Assembly (NCBI GenBank): GCA_019247245.1
Contig: JAFAPF010000070.1
Coordinates: forward strand, 1 to 6,000
Direction: 5' to 3'
DNA length: 6,000 nucleotides
Origin: Rubrobacter sp.
GTDB lineage: Bacteria > Actinomycetota > Rubrobacteria > Rubrobacterales > Rubrobacteraceae
This document shows, piece by piece, positions 1-4,701 of the stretch. A program made the position numbers and the translations under genes. The notes under the pieces are model-generated. The model saw only the letters and a list, made by a program, of their open reading frames with translations, was not told the origin of the DNA and did not search any database. Positions within the stretch are counted from its first letter, which is position 1; each line of letters opens with the position of its first letter.

Positions 1-23
1 TCAAGCGTATCGCTCTTCTGAAC

Positions 24-63
24 TCCTTAGCTAGCTAGCTGATTCCTTAGCTAGCTAGCTGAT
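24..63. repeat. Two exact 20-bp tandem repeats with a palindromic core
   Basis: The unit TCCTTAGCTAGCTAGCTGAT occurs at 24-43 and again, without a gap or mismatch, at 44-63. Each unit contains the self-complementary core AGCTAGCTAGCT, so each copy, and the pair together, can fold or act as a symmetric protein site. The bases after the second copy (64-68) only weakly resemble the start of a third. Function is unknown; possibilities are a protein-binding site, a slippage-prone repeat, or the edge of a larger array lying left of the window. Confidence 0.9.
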
Positions 64-91
64 TTCCCAGATATTTGTTATCGGCAGCTAA

Positions 92-117
92 AGGCCCTTG
101 TAGCATTACAAGGGCCT
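92..117. terminator. Perfect 11-bp hairpin, possible terminator
   Basis: AGGCCCTTGTA (92-102) is followed by the 4-base loop GCAT and then TACAAGGGCCT (107-117), a perfect 11-bp stem. No run of T follows on the plus strand, and only TTT follows on the minus strand, so a classical rho-independent terminator is not assured. It could end a transcript entering from the left of the window, or be part of the structured region that follows. It lies 7 bases after a TTATCGG motif. Confidence 0.5.
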
Positions 118-152
118 ATCAAGACACTGTAACTGTTCAGACGCCTCTAGTG

Positions 153-218
153 TCTATCGGAGAGAGGGCCGGCCTGAAAGCTGTTGGGAGAGAATCAGGA
201 CCCGGCCCTCGTGATAGA
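153..218. ncRNA. Composite 20-bp stem-loop, possible structured RNA
   Basis: Three nested pairings line up on one axis. TCTATC (153-158) pairs with GATAGA (213-218), GAGGGCCGG (164-172) with CCGGCCCTC (202-210), and CCTGA (173-177) with TCAGG (195-199). The total is 20 base pairs with small internal loops (GGAGA against GT, and an AC bulge at 200-201) around a 17-base apical loop. Such a stem is unlikely by chance and suggests either a structured RNA or a palindromic repeat. Strand, transcription and family are unknown; it does not resemble RNase P RNA, tmRNA or a riboswitch that I can recognise. Confidence 0.45.
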
Positions 219-487
219 TGGGCATCTCTTTCTTACTCACCGTGCTCTTGAGATACACCCGTCCCCTGCATGAAAGAAAGTGTGTATGAAGATGAGATGG
301 AGGACGGGCCGATAACAGATAGCTCTCGTTGGAGCGCCTGCCGTTGTATAGAGTGGATACCAAAGAGACTACCTATTATTATCATTACTACTCCCTGCCA
401 CCATATACAAACCGTCGATAGGCACACCCCGATAACGTAGGGGATGGTGAGTACTTTGAGGCTTGTTGTTGAGGAAGGAATTCCCAG

Positions 488-500
488 CCCGCTAAGCGGG
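488..500 (-). terminator. Short hairpin downstream of the CsbD-like gene
   Basis: CCCGC (488-492) and GCGGG (496-500) flank TAA, giving a compact GC-rich hairpin 17 bases beyond the stop of the minus-strand CsbD-like gene. The position suits a transcription end for that gene, but no T tract follows on the minus strand, so the call is tentative. Confidence 0.35.
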
Positions 501-517
501 ATGCTGATAGAGGAAAT

Positions 518-715
518 CTAGGCGCTTCCAGTAGCTCTCTTGTTGCTCTCCTCTATGACGTTTCTGAAGTACTCTCTACGTCCTTCGGTGGAGAAGCCTT
601 CCCGCTCGGCACGTCCCTCGGATCTCATTTCCTGGTCACCCAGTACCGCGCCTGTAGCTTCTTTGGCCAGGCTCTTAACCTTCTCGACTACACCCGGTTG
701 TTCTTGCTCGGACAC
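518..715 (-). CDS. CsbD-like small stress protein
   Basis: Predicted 65-residue cytoplasmic protein, very polar and lysine/glutamate rich. Residues 12-40 carry the CsbD-type pattern: KVK, then KEATG, then GD, an acidic spacer and the SEGRAE block with a closing glycine. CsbD-family proteins are general-stress proteins (SigB-controlled in Bacillus); their molecular role is not established. Full family members are about 60-70 residues, so this one is complete. I chose the GTG at 715 because AGGAG lies at 723-727, seven bases upstream. The frame stays open to another GTG at 775, just after an in-frame TAG, but no comparable ribosome site was noted there and it would add 20 residues not typical of the family. 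It stands alone on the minus strand and diverges from the secreted-protein gene at 1194. The C-terminal 25 residues beyond the motif are unassigned. Confidence 0.8.
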   Translation of the reverse strand: MSEQEQPGVVEKVKSLAKEATGAVLGDQEMRSEGRAEREGFSTEGRREYFRNVIEESNKRATGSA

Positions 716-722
716 GCTTTCT

Positions 723-727
723 CTCCT
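723..727 (-). promoter_or_regulatory. Ribosome binding site fixing the CsbD-like start
   Basis: On the minus strand this reads AGGAG, within GGAAAGGAGAG, seven bases before the GTG at 715. It decides between that GTG and the in-frame GTG 60 bases upstream. Confidence 0.75.
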
Positions 728-904
728 TTCCCCAGTACTCTGGCCTTCCTCAGTACATTCTACATTCCGGTTCACCCCGCGCTACCTTGGCTCATGCTGT
801 GGCTGCCGGTAGCTCCCTGATCGGGAAGGCTGCCCGACACAGGTGAAAAATAGTCAATTTGGGTCATGTACTGCCTTGGCGGGCCTACCAGAATAAAGAA
901 GAAA

Positions 905-943
905 CGGGCTGGTCTTCTGGTGTGTCAGAGGGGTGCCAGCCCG
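905..943. other. 8-bp stem-loop
   Basis: CGGGCTGG (905-912) is complementary to CCAGCCCG (936-943) across a 23-base loop. There is no T tract. It lies six bases from a CCGATAA motif (950-956), the complement of TTATCGG. Its role is unknown; it may be an untranslated-region structure. Confidence 0.45.
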
Positions 944-1062
944 GTAAGCCCGATAATATTATGTAGTGATCGTACCTTTTCCCTACGAAACGAATCTCTA
1001 AACGTTATCTCGGTTCCCGAGAATAAGTAGTTATCGGCAGCCCAATTCCCCGCAGAGTTACC

Positions 1063-1099
1063 AGCGTTGCTAGCGTAAGCAGCTCAGGAAGGCAACGCT
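1063..1099. other. 8-bp stem-loop upstream of the secreted-protein gene
   Basis: AGCGTTGC (1063-1070) pairs with GCAACGCT (1092-1099) around a 21-base loop that contains a second small GCT/AGC pairing. It sits about 95 bases before the ATG at 1194, so it may form in the 5' leader of that transcript or end an upstream one. No T tract follows directly. Confidence 0.4.
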
Positions 1100-1193
1100 A
1101 CAAGAGTTTCCTATGTGTTTTTGGTAGAGTAGTAAAAAAGGGGAAGCTGAAGAGGAATACTGCCCTTATCTTGTTGCAGGAGGTATCACGTAT

Positions 1194-1454
1194 ATGAGAC
1201 GCATCGTTGTAGTACTCACGGCAGCCGCCATCGCAGCGATGACGCTGATGGCTTCAGCCCTCCCCGTCGCGGCGCAGGGTCGCGAAGACGACGCTACATA
1301 CTGCGCCAATTATTGGTGGACCCAACGTTGTCAAAGGGAGTTTGCAGACCCCTACTACTACGGCAACTACCCCCCCTATTACGGCAACTACGCCCCCTAC
1401 TACAGCAACGACCCCTACTACTATAATGATGATTGTGACTGGGATGGTTGCTAG
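1194..1454 (+). CDS. Small secreted tyrosine-rich protein
   Basis: An 86-residue protein of unrecognised family. It begins with a clear Sec signal peptide: RR at residues 2-3, a hydrophobic core at about 4-23, and a probable cleavage after VAA at 25-27. The mature part has a WW-containing segment and a repeat region (54-77) built on PYYGNY-like units, in which 12 of 24 residues are tyrosine. Four cysteines (37, 46, 81, 86) sit in two pairs on either side of that region, and the tail is acidic (NDDCDWDGC). This suggests a disulfide-bonded extracellular or wall-associated protein; tyrosine cross-linking or adhesion is possible but is inference only. The start is ATG with AGGAGGT at 1178-1184, nine bases upstream. 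It appears monocistronic, with a terminator about 115 bases downstream. Confidence 0.8.
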   Translation: MRRIVVVLTAAAIAAMTLMASALPVAAQGREDDATYCANYWWTQRCQREFADPYYYGNYPPYYGNYAPYYSNDPYYYNDDCDWDGC

Positions 1455-1459
1455 CAACC
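1446..1459. repeat. 14-bp perfect palindrome spanning a stop codon
   Basis: GGTTGCTAGCAACC is fully self-complementary and contains the TAG stop (1452-1454) of the secreted tyrosine-rich protein. It codes for the last Gly-Cys before the stop. It could bind a symmetric protein or form a small hairpin at the end of translation; function is unknown. Confidence 0.7.
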
Positions 1460-1570
1460 GGAGAGGTGTTGAGGTGGGTGGCATATTAGGTGGCTTGGGT
1501 CTGTAGGGTTCTGGGTCTGCCACACAAGTTGGTTTAGTTAACAAACATATAGAGCAGCGAGAGCAGCGCG

Positions 1571-1601
1571 AAAGAGCCGGGTTCTTTATCTCGGCTCTTT
1601 T
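1571..1601 (+). terminator. Rho-independent terminator
   Basis: AAAGAGCCGGG (1571-1581) pairs with CTCGGCTCTTT (1590-1600), 11 bp with one G-T pair, around the loop TTCTTTAT. The second arm runs into TTTT. It lies about 115 bases after the stop of the tyrosine-rich protein gene and isolates it from the lipoprotein gene. Because the first arm begins with AAA, it may also work on the opposite strand. Confidence 0.75.
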
Positions 1602-1740
1602 CATGGCGCTTGGCTTCTAACCAAGTTTCCGATAATTTCTATACCAGGCAGGTTCTCTCTCAAGGCTTGAAGGACTACCTTCTTAGCGTGTCCTTAGAGG
1701 TACTCCCTAAAATGTCACGTGTATAGAGCAAGATATTCGC

Positions 1741-1745
1741 GGAGG
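1741..1745 (+). promoter_or_regulatory. Ribosome binding site fixing the lipoprotein start
   Basis: GGAGG ends five bases before the GTG at 1751. It overlaps the other in-frame GTG at 1745, which therefore cannot be served by it; 1751 is the better start. Confidence 0.7.
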
Positions 1746-1750
1746 TGAGG

Positions 1751-2152
1751 GTGAGGTTCGTGGCACTACTACTGTTGGTGATCGTGGTGGTCGTGGCGGT
1801 AGGCTGCGGTGGTGGTGCCGGGAACCAGACGACGGCTAGCACACAATCCATTCCTGGAGAAGAGACGACAGCTAGAACCACGGAATCTACCGCTGGGCAA
1901 AAGACTACCACCGGAGAAACAGTCGCCTCCTCAGCACAAGACAGTGACGCAAGCGATGCCGGCAAGAGCATACTCGACTGTCAGCTCGATGAGGCGTCGA
2001 AGTACAATGCGGACCCCATCAAACAGGGTCAGTTCGTAGATGAGGTCTATCAAGAAGCCCAAAAGCGTGGGGTAGATCCAGAGCAGGTGTTGTACGAGCG
2101 TGGGTACGACTGTGGCTGGTCAGCGCTTCAACAAAGTGAAGGGAAAAGGTAG
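1751..2152 (+). CDS. Small putative lipoprotein
   Basis: A 133-residue protein of unrecognised family. The N-terminus is a lipoprotein signal: MRF, a Leu/Val-rich core (4-15) and a lipobox-like AVGC with the acylated cysteine at 19, so the protein should be anchored to the outer face of the cytoplasmic membrane. Position -3 is Ala rather than the usual Leu. Residues 20-70 form a low-complexity Thr/Ser/Gly/Glu/Gln linker typical of extracytoplasmic spacers. Residues 74-126 form a compact, probably helical domain with C77 and C121 near its ends (ILDCQLDEA at the start, GYDCGW at the end), likely bridged by a disulfide. Its function cannot be assigned. The start is the GTG preceded by GGAGG; a GTG two codons upstream is the alternative. 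It is flanked by long non-coding regions, so it is probably transcribed alone. Confidence 0.82.
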   Translation: MRFVALLLLVIVVVVAVGCGGGAGNQTTASTQSIPGEETTARTTESTAGQKTTTGETVASSAQDSDASDAGKSILDCQLDEASKYNADPIKQGQFVDEVYQEAQKRGVDPEQVLYERGYDCGWSALQQSEGKR

Positions 2153-2392
2153 GAACGCTGAGATGGGTAGAGAGATACAGCTGGGGTCTCTAACAGCTGC
2201 GGTGCTCTGCTCATGCCTTTGAATTTCCAAGAAGCGCTAATACTAGACAAGCGGCGCCCCTTAAGTATTACAAGTGTGTGATCAGGCTAGCCAACATGCT
2301 TGCAGGCGAACACATGTGTGGTACGTCTATAGAGTTATCCTGCCGCCCTACTCATCCCTTCCCATTCCCCATCATCACCCCTGATAGAGCAC

Positions 2393-2415
2393 CAGGCTTC
2401 TTAATACGAAGTCTG
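2393..2415. other. 8-bp hairpin in non-coding region
   Basis: CAGGCTTC (2393-2400) pairs with GAAGTCTG (2408-2415), with one G-T pair, across a 7-base loop. There is no T tract on the plus strand. It may be a remnant terminator or an RNA structural element. Confidence 0.4.
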
Positions 2416-2498
2416 AAGAGGCCTGTACAAGGTAGGGTGGCGCATGGGCATCCACCGCTCAGGCGATTCCATACCCACCGTTCGGTTGATAAAGGAGG

Positions 2499-2514
2499 CT
2501 GTAGCCCCCTACAG
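2499..2514. other. 6-bp perfect hairpin
   Basis: CTGTAG (2499-2504), CCCC loop, CTACAG (2509-2514). It lies just after an AAAGGAGG sequence (2491-2498) that has no good start codon after it, so a masked ribosome site is conceivable but no gene follows. Confidence 0.35.
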
Positions 2515-2605
2515 ATAACTAACTCGTCCCTCTCCTTATGCCCTTAGTAAAGGTAGCGGCAGGCTCTTGAGACAAGGGCAAGCCCTTCTAAGATAATCTC
2601 GAGTA

Positions 2606-2685
2606 TAAACCTTGAGCAAAGCTTTAGTCGGTTCTCGGAGAAATTATGACTCAAGCATAACTTACCTAAAGCTCAAGGGGGTTTA
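2606..2685. repeat. Imperfect 20-22 bp inverted repeat
   Basis: TAAACC-TTGAG-(CAAAG)-CTTTAG at 2606-2627 is the reverse complement of CTAAAG-CTCAA-GGGG-GTTTA at 2666-2685, with a 5-base insert on the left arm and extra G on the right. About 17 bases pair across a 38-base spacer. It could be a leader structure, or the facing ends of a small vanished mobile element. No gene lies inside. Confidence 0.6.
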
Positions 2686-2830
2686 CCTTGCGATCTTCGT
2701 ATAGCTGTGTAACGGTTACCCCTAGTTTCTGCAAAAACCAAAGGGGGGCCGAGAATAGCGTGTCTTTTCAAAAGCATTATTATAGATGATTAGGTAAGGT
2801 TGGGGCCTAGCAGCTTCGACCTTTTCTTGG

Positions 2831-2836
2831 AAGGAG
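2831..2836 (+). promoter_or_regulatory. Ribosome binding site followed by ACG
   Basis: AAGGAG, eight bases before an in-frame ACG at 2845. The nearest in-frame ATG (2857) is 20 bases away, which is too far for this site. Confidence 0.5.
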
Positions 2837-2844
2837 CAATAAAT

Positions 2845-3183
2845 ACGCTATGTATCATGATCTCGCTTACCTTAGCTATCGCTACCCTTGCGATGTGCGC
2901 GTCGGAGGCCATGGCGCTTCCGCCATATAATTGGTCCATGCCCAATCCCTTTTACTACCTACCGTTTGCACAGGCTTGTGCAGAATGGAGTCCCAATAAC
3001 TATATCGACTACCAGAGCAACGATTGGTGCGGAGCACCCGCCAACCTAGACGTTACCGCTCCAAATCCGCACCAGCGGATTTGGCTGGTACACAATAAAA
3101 CAACGGGTGCTATCACGGTACAGGAATGGGATGAGGCAGCCAACGCGGCGCTATGGACCGCAAATGTGACCTTGGGTAATTGA
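2845..3183 (+). CDS. Small probable exported protein, start uncertain
   Basis: A protein of unrecognised family, 112 residues from ACG 2845, 108 from ATG 2857 or 127 from TTG 2800. A hydrophobic segment (CIMISLTLAIATLAMCASEA in part) followed by a small-residue site AMA before LPPYNW looks like a signal peptide, but it lacks the usual basic residues at the N-terminus for every possible start. The mature part is rich in Trp, Tyr, Asn and Pro, with two cysteines (AQACAEW and NDWCGAP) likely to form a disulfide, and ends in a Trp-containing stretch (QEWDEAANAALW). I favour ACG 2845 because AAGGAG precedes it at eight bases; TTG 2800 has only a poorly placed AAGG, and ATG 2857 is too far from the site. 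Start codon ACG is rare in bacteria, so a mutated start (a decaying gene) is the alternative. An in-frame TAG at 2791 bars a longer protein. Confidence 0.6.
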   Translation, partial: TLCIMISLTLAIATLAMCASEAMALPPYNWSMPNPFYYLPFAQACAEWSPNNYIDYQSNDWCGAPANLDVTAPNPHQRIWLVHNKTTGAITVQEWDEAANAALWTANVTLGN

Positions 3184-3285
3184 TAGGATCTCGATCCCGG
3201 CTGGAGCTGGCGAAGCTCTGCGATGAAATAGTCACGATCGTACCGTCCCTGGGTGTAGAATACTAGAAAATCGAGCTAACGCGCG

Positions 3286-3292
3286 AAAGGAG
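3286..3292 (+). promoter_or_regulatory. Ribosome binding site for TTG start
   Basis: AAAGGAG lies eight bases before the TTG at 3301 and supports that start over the in-frame GTG at 3310. Confidence 0.65.
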
Positions 3293-3300
3293 AGTGCCAC

Positions 3301-3486
3301 TTGGATCTCGTGACGGTCTTTCGCATCTGCTTCGTCGTTGGGATCGTGGCGATTCCGCTTCTGTACTTACTCCTGGGCAGAAAAGCGGTAGAGCGCAACG
3401 ACGATCGGACGCGGAATAGTAATGAGCATACGGAACGAGAGCGCCAGGGCGAGGAGTACGGGAACTCAGCCAAAGTAACCAGGTAA
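3301..3486 (+). CDS. Small single-span membrane protein
   Basis: A 61-residue protein of unrecognised family. Residues 4-25 form one hydrophobic transmembrane segment (VFRICFVVGIVAIPLLYLLL in outline), followed by basic GRK, which predicts a cytoplasmic C-terminal tail. Residues 30-61 are highly charged and polar (many Arg, Glu, Asp, Asn), without cysteine or a recognisable motif. The TTG start is backed by AAAGGAG. The gene lies 42 bases before the DUF4383-type gene, in the same frame with only one TAA between their open frames, so the two are probably co-transcribed. It may be a partner or regulator of that membrane protein, but this rests on position only. Confidence 0.6.
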   Translation: MDLVTVFRICFVVGIVAIPLLYLLLGRKAVERNDDRTRNSNEHTERERQGEEYGNSAKVTR

Positions 3487-3515
3487 GTCCAAGCCCTAAA
3501 AAGAAGCAGCGAGCT

Positions 3516-3521
3516 AGGAGG
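3516..3521 (+). promoter_or_regulatory. Strong ribosome binding site followed by ACG
   Basis: AGGAGG lies seven bases before an in-frame ACG at 3529. No ATG, GTG or TTG occurs at a suitable distance; the first TTG in frame is 34 bases beyond the site. Confidence 0.65.
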
Positions 3522-3528
3522 GCTAAAC

Positions 3529-3900
3529 ACGGCGGTACGAGAGTACACACAAGCCTTGGGGGTGCTCCTTATCCTGGTTGGCTTGGCGGGATTGGTGCTT
3601 GGCGATCAGCTACTGCTAGGCATCCTGATCATCACCATCCCGAGACACCTCGCCCACCTGCTCACGGGCGGCCTTCTAGCCTACCTCGGCTTCGGGCAGG
3701 CTGACGAGGGCCTCGCCCGCACCGCGCTCGTTGCTTTGGGCGTGGTCTACCTTTTGGTCGGTATGCTCGGCTTCGTCTTGTCCGCCCTACTCGGGTTGTC
3801 CTCCTACGGCGTAGAGGACAACATTATTCAGGTGTTAGTTGGCATCTTGAGCCTCGCCGTCGCTTTTATCTCGGGACGTGGCACCACATCGAGGGCATAA
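3529..3900 (+). CDS. DUF4383-type four-helix membrane protein, probable ACG start
   Basis: An integral membrane protein of 123 residues from ACG 3529 (114 from TTG 3556), matching the DUF4383 pattern common in actinobacteria; its function is unknown. Hydrophobic segments lie at about 10-25, 41-56, 66-88 and 99-115. The protein is an internal duplication: GVLLILVGLAGLVLG in the first half matches GVVYLLVGMLGFVLS in the second, and each is followed by a polar site (PRHLAHLL and EDNIIQVL) and another helix ending in a small-residue stretch. The usual family N-terminus has a charged segment before the first helix, which the ACG start supplies (AVREYTQ), whereas TTG 3556 would begin inside the helix and has no ribosome site. 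The upstream neighbour is a small membrane protein. The next sequence downstream is the left side of the decayed insertion element. Confidence 0.78.
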   Translation, partial: TAVREYTQALGVLLILVGLAGLVLGDQLLLGILIITIPRHLAHLLTGGLLAYLGFGQADEGLARTALVALGVVYLLVGMLGFVLSALLGLSSYGVEDNIIQVLVGILSLAVAFISGRGTTSRA

Positions 3901-3941
3901 GCTCCCACCGTCCGACTAGACAGCGGAACAGAATCTTCTAG

Positions 3942-4701
3942 AACCCATCTCATAAACGGTAAAGTTGGTCCCGGAGAAATCCTCTGGGAGAAGAAGGAAG
4001 CTGCACCTTAACGATGCACAAGGGGAAGCCTTGCACACCATCATTTGGGTTTTGTGTACCGGTGGTCTCTAACACGACTTGCCCGACCGCCATCCTCCCT
4101 ACCAGCCCTGTCCCATAGGCGTCTTCAGCGGTGGGCCGAGGAGGGTGTGCGCTCAGGCATACTCGAAATCGTACCGAGGGCCTGGAGGAGCATGGGACGT
4201 TGGCCTCTCAGAGTATTTCATCAACGGTACCTTCGTGGTGATCAAAAAAGCAGGAGCGGTTGTTAACACCAAGTGGCGCAAAGGTACGGAGTTCATGGCG
4301 GTTGCGGAGGGCTGTGGTTTCTCTCCCTTCGTGCACGCGGTGAGTGCTTCTCCGCGCAAGGTCACCCTTGTTGAGGAAACTATCGGAGCCCGCTTTCTTC
4401 CAGGCAAGCCCGAGTGGTCGATCGGTGATTGGGTACCATGGCTCCAACCCGCCCGGCGTTGAGCCTCGGCAAGCGGGCATTGAGATGATCACACCGCAAG
4501 AACAGGAATAAGCCTAAGGCACAGGATGGATGTAAGCTGAGGCGTTACAAGAGACGCTAGAAGGTAGAGCGTCTGTCGCTTGGCGTACTTTCGGCTGGGT
4601 CGTTCGCTACGAGGAGAAGGTAGGCAACTTCTCGGGCTTCACGTACCTGGCGTGCCTCGTAATCCTGCTCAAGCGTTTAACAAAGCGTTTGGTGGGTAGT
4701 A
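3942..4701. mobile_element. Candidate boundaries of a degraded IS5-family element
   Basis: The decayed transposase lies between two CTAG tetramers (3938-3941 and 4702-4705), which would suit the 4-bp YTAR target duplication of the IS5 subgroup. Just inside, the left edge has ACCCA (3943-3947) and AAACG (3954-3958) and the right edge has the complements CGTTT (4686-4690) and TGGGT (4693-4697), though with different spacing. The implied length of about 760 bp is close to, but short of, an intact element of this type. CTAG is not rare in this window, so these borders are tentative. Confidence 0.35.
3956..4690 (+). pseudogene. Decayed IS5-family transposase
   Basis: Pieces of an IS5-type DDE transposase lie in order but in changing frames. 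Frame 2 gives IIWVLCTGGL, a TAA (4070-4072), then HDLPDRHPPYQPC. Frame 1 gives HRRLQRWAEEGV. Frame 2 returns with SEYFINGTFVVIKK, ASPRKVTLVEETIGARFL and IGD. Frame 3 has GIEMITP, frame 1 has KNRNKPKAQDG, YKRR, TAG (4558-4560) and KVERL, and frame 3 has VVRYEEKVGNFSGF to the end. That makes about five frame changes and two stops. The first catalytic Asp (family FIDGTF) is Asn (codon 4223-4225), while the second Asp (IGD, 4427-4429) and the Glu (KVERL, 4567-4569) remain. The family N-terminus is poorly preserved. No functional transposase can be made; the insertion is old, and no second copy is in the window. Confidence 0.87.

Larger units (their letters stand above)
1..517. other. Gene-free stretch with tandem repeat and strong hairpins
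   Basis: No frame here combines a plausible start, a ribosome site and protein-like composition. The open frames on the minus strand (154-363 and 233-427) overlap one another and the stem-loops and look like chance. The stretch holds a 20-bp tandem duplication (24-63), a perfect 11-bp hairpin (92-117), a composite stem-loop (153-218), a second pairing (258-264 with 302-308), a short hairpin at 488-500 and three copies of the motif TTATCGG or its complement (78-84, 309-315, 429-435). The density of paired segments suggests structured RNA or an intergenic repeat region, but no known RNA family was recognised. Confidence 0.6.
716..1193. other. Intergenic region between divergent genes, several hairpins
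   Basis: This region separates the minus-strand CsbD-like gene from the plus-strand secreted-protein gene and must hold both promoters, though I could not pick convincing -35/-10 pairs. It contains a hairpin at 905-943 (CGGGCTGG with CCAGCCCG), a small one at 1005-1020 (TCTCGG, TTC, CCGAGA region), and an 8-bp stem AGCGTTGC (1063-1070) with GCAACGCT (1092-1099). A TTATCGG motif lies at 1031-1037 and its complement at 950-956. A short minus-strand frame beginning at ATG 867 (about 31 codons, ending at the upstream GTG of the CsbD-like frame) is too short to call. Confidence 0.55.
1455..1750. other. Intergenic region with terminator
   Basis: Besides the terminator at 1571-1601 this holds a short tandem GAGCAGCG (1552-1559 and 1561-1568), a small CTTGG/CCAAG hairpin (1609-1625) and a CCGATAA motif (1629-1635). 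The promoter of the lipoprotein gene should lie in 1630-1735, but no convincing -35/-10 pair was seen. No coding signal is evident. Confidence 0.5.
2153..2844. other. Long non-coding region with inverted repeats
   Basis: No protein-like frame with a ribosome site was found. The longest open frame (2278-2547) starts at a GTG without a ribosome site and is proline/serine/histidine rich in a way typical of chance. Visible structures are weak pairings at 2178-2199 (CAGCTG with CAGCTG), a hairpin at 2393-2415 (CAGGCTTC with GAAGTCTG), CTGTAG-CCCC-CTACAG at 2499-2514, and the longer inverted repeat at 2606-2685. AT-rich sequence at 2770-2790 could hold the promoter of the following gene, though no clear -35/-10 pair was found. 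Confidence 0.55.

Noticed and set aside
154..427. Two overlapping minus-strand open frames of 64-69 codons
   Set aside because: They overlap each other and the stem-loops, have no protein-like domain, and no clear ribosome site.
540..812. Plus-strand open frame of 90 codons opposite the CsbD-like gene
   Set aside because: Its serine/proline-rich product is the shadow of the minus-strand gene, which has a family match and a good ribosome site.
77..1041. GTTATCGGC repeats as integron attC sites
   Set aside because: The core does not fit the GTTRRRY / RYYYAAC pair, and no cassette structure or integrase is present.
1254..1604. Minus-strand open frame opposite the Tyr-rich gene
   Set aside because: Its long valine/glycine repeat is only the reverse of the tyrosine codons, and it runs through a terminator.
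2278..2547. Plus-strand open frame of 89 codons
   Set aside because: GTG start without a ribosome site, irregular composition, crosses two hairpins, and no motif was recognised.
3233..3261. Possible promoter with TAGAAT at 3256 upstream of the small membrane protein gene
   Set aside because: The matching -35 position (CACGAT) is far from consensus, so the call cannot be supported.
4045..4492. Open frames on both strands read as separate small genes
   Set aside because: The plus-strand frames are fragments of one decayed IS5-type transposase, and the minus-strand frames are its shadows.
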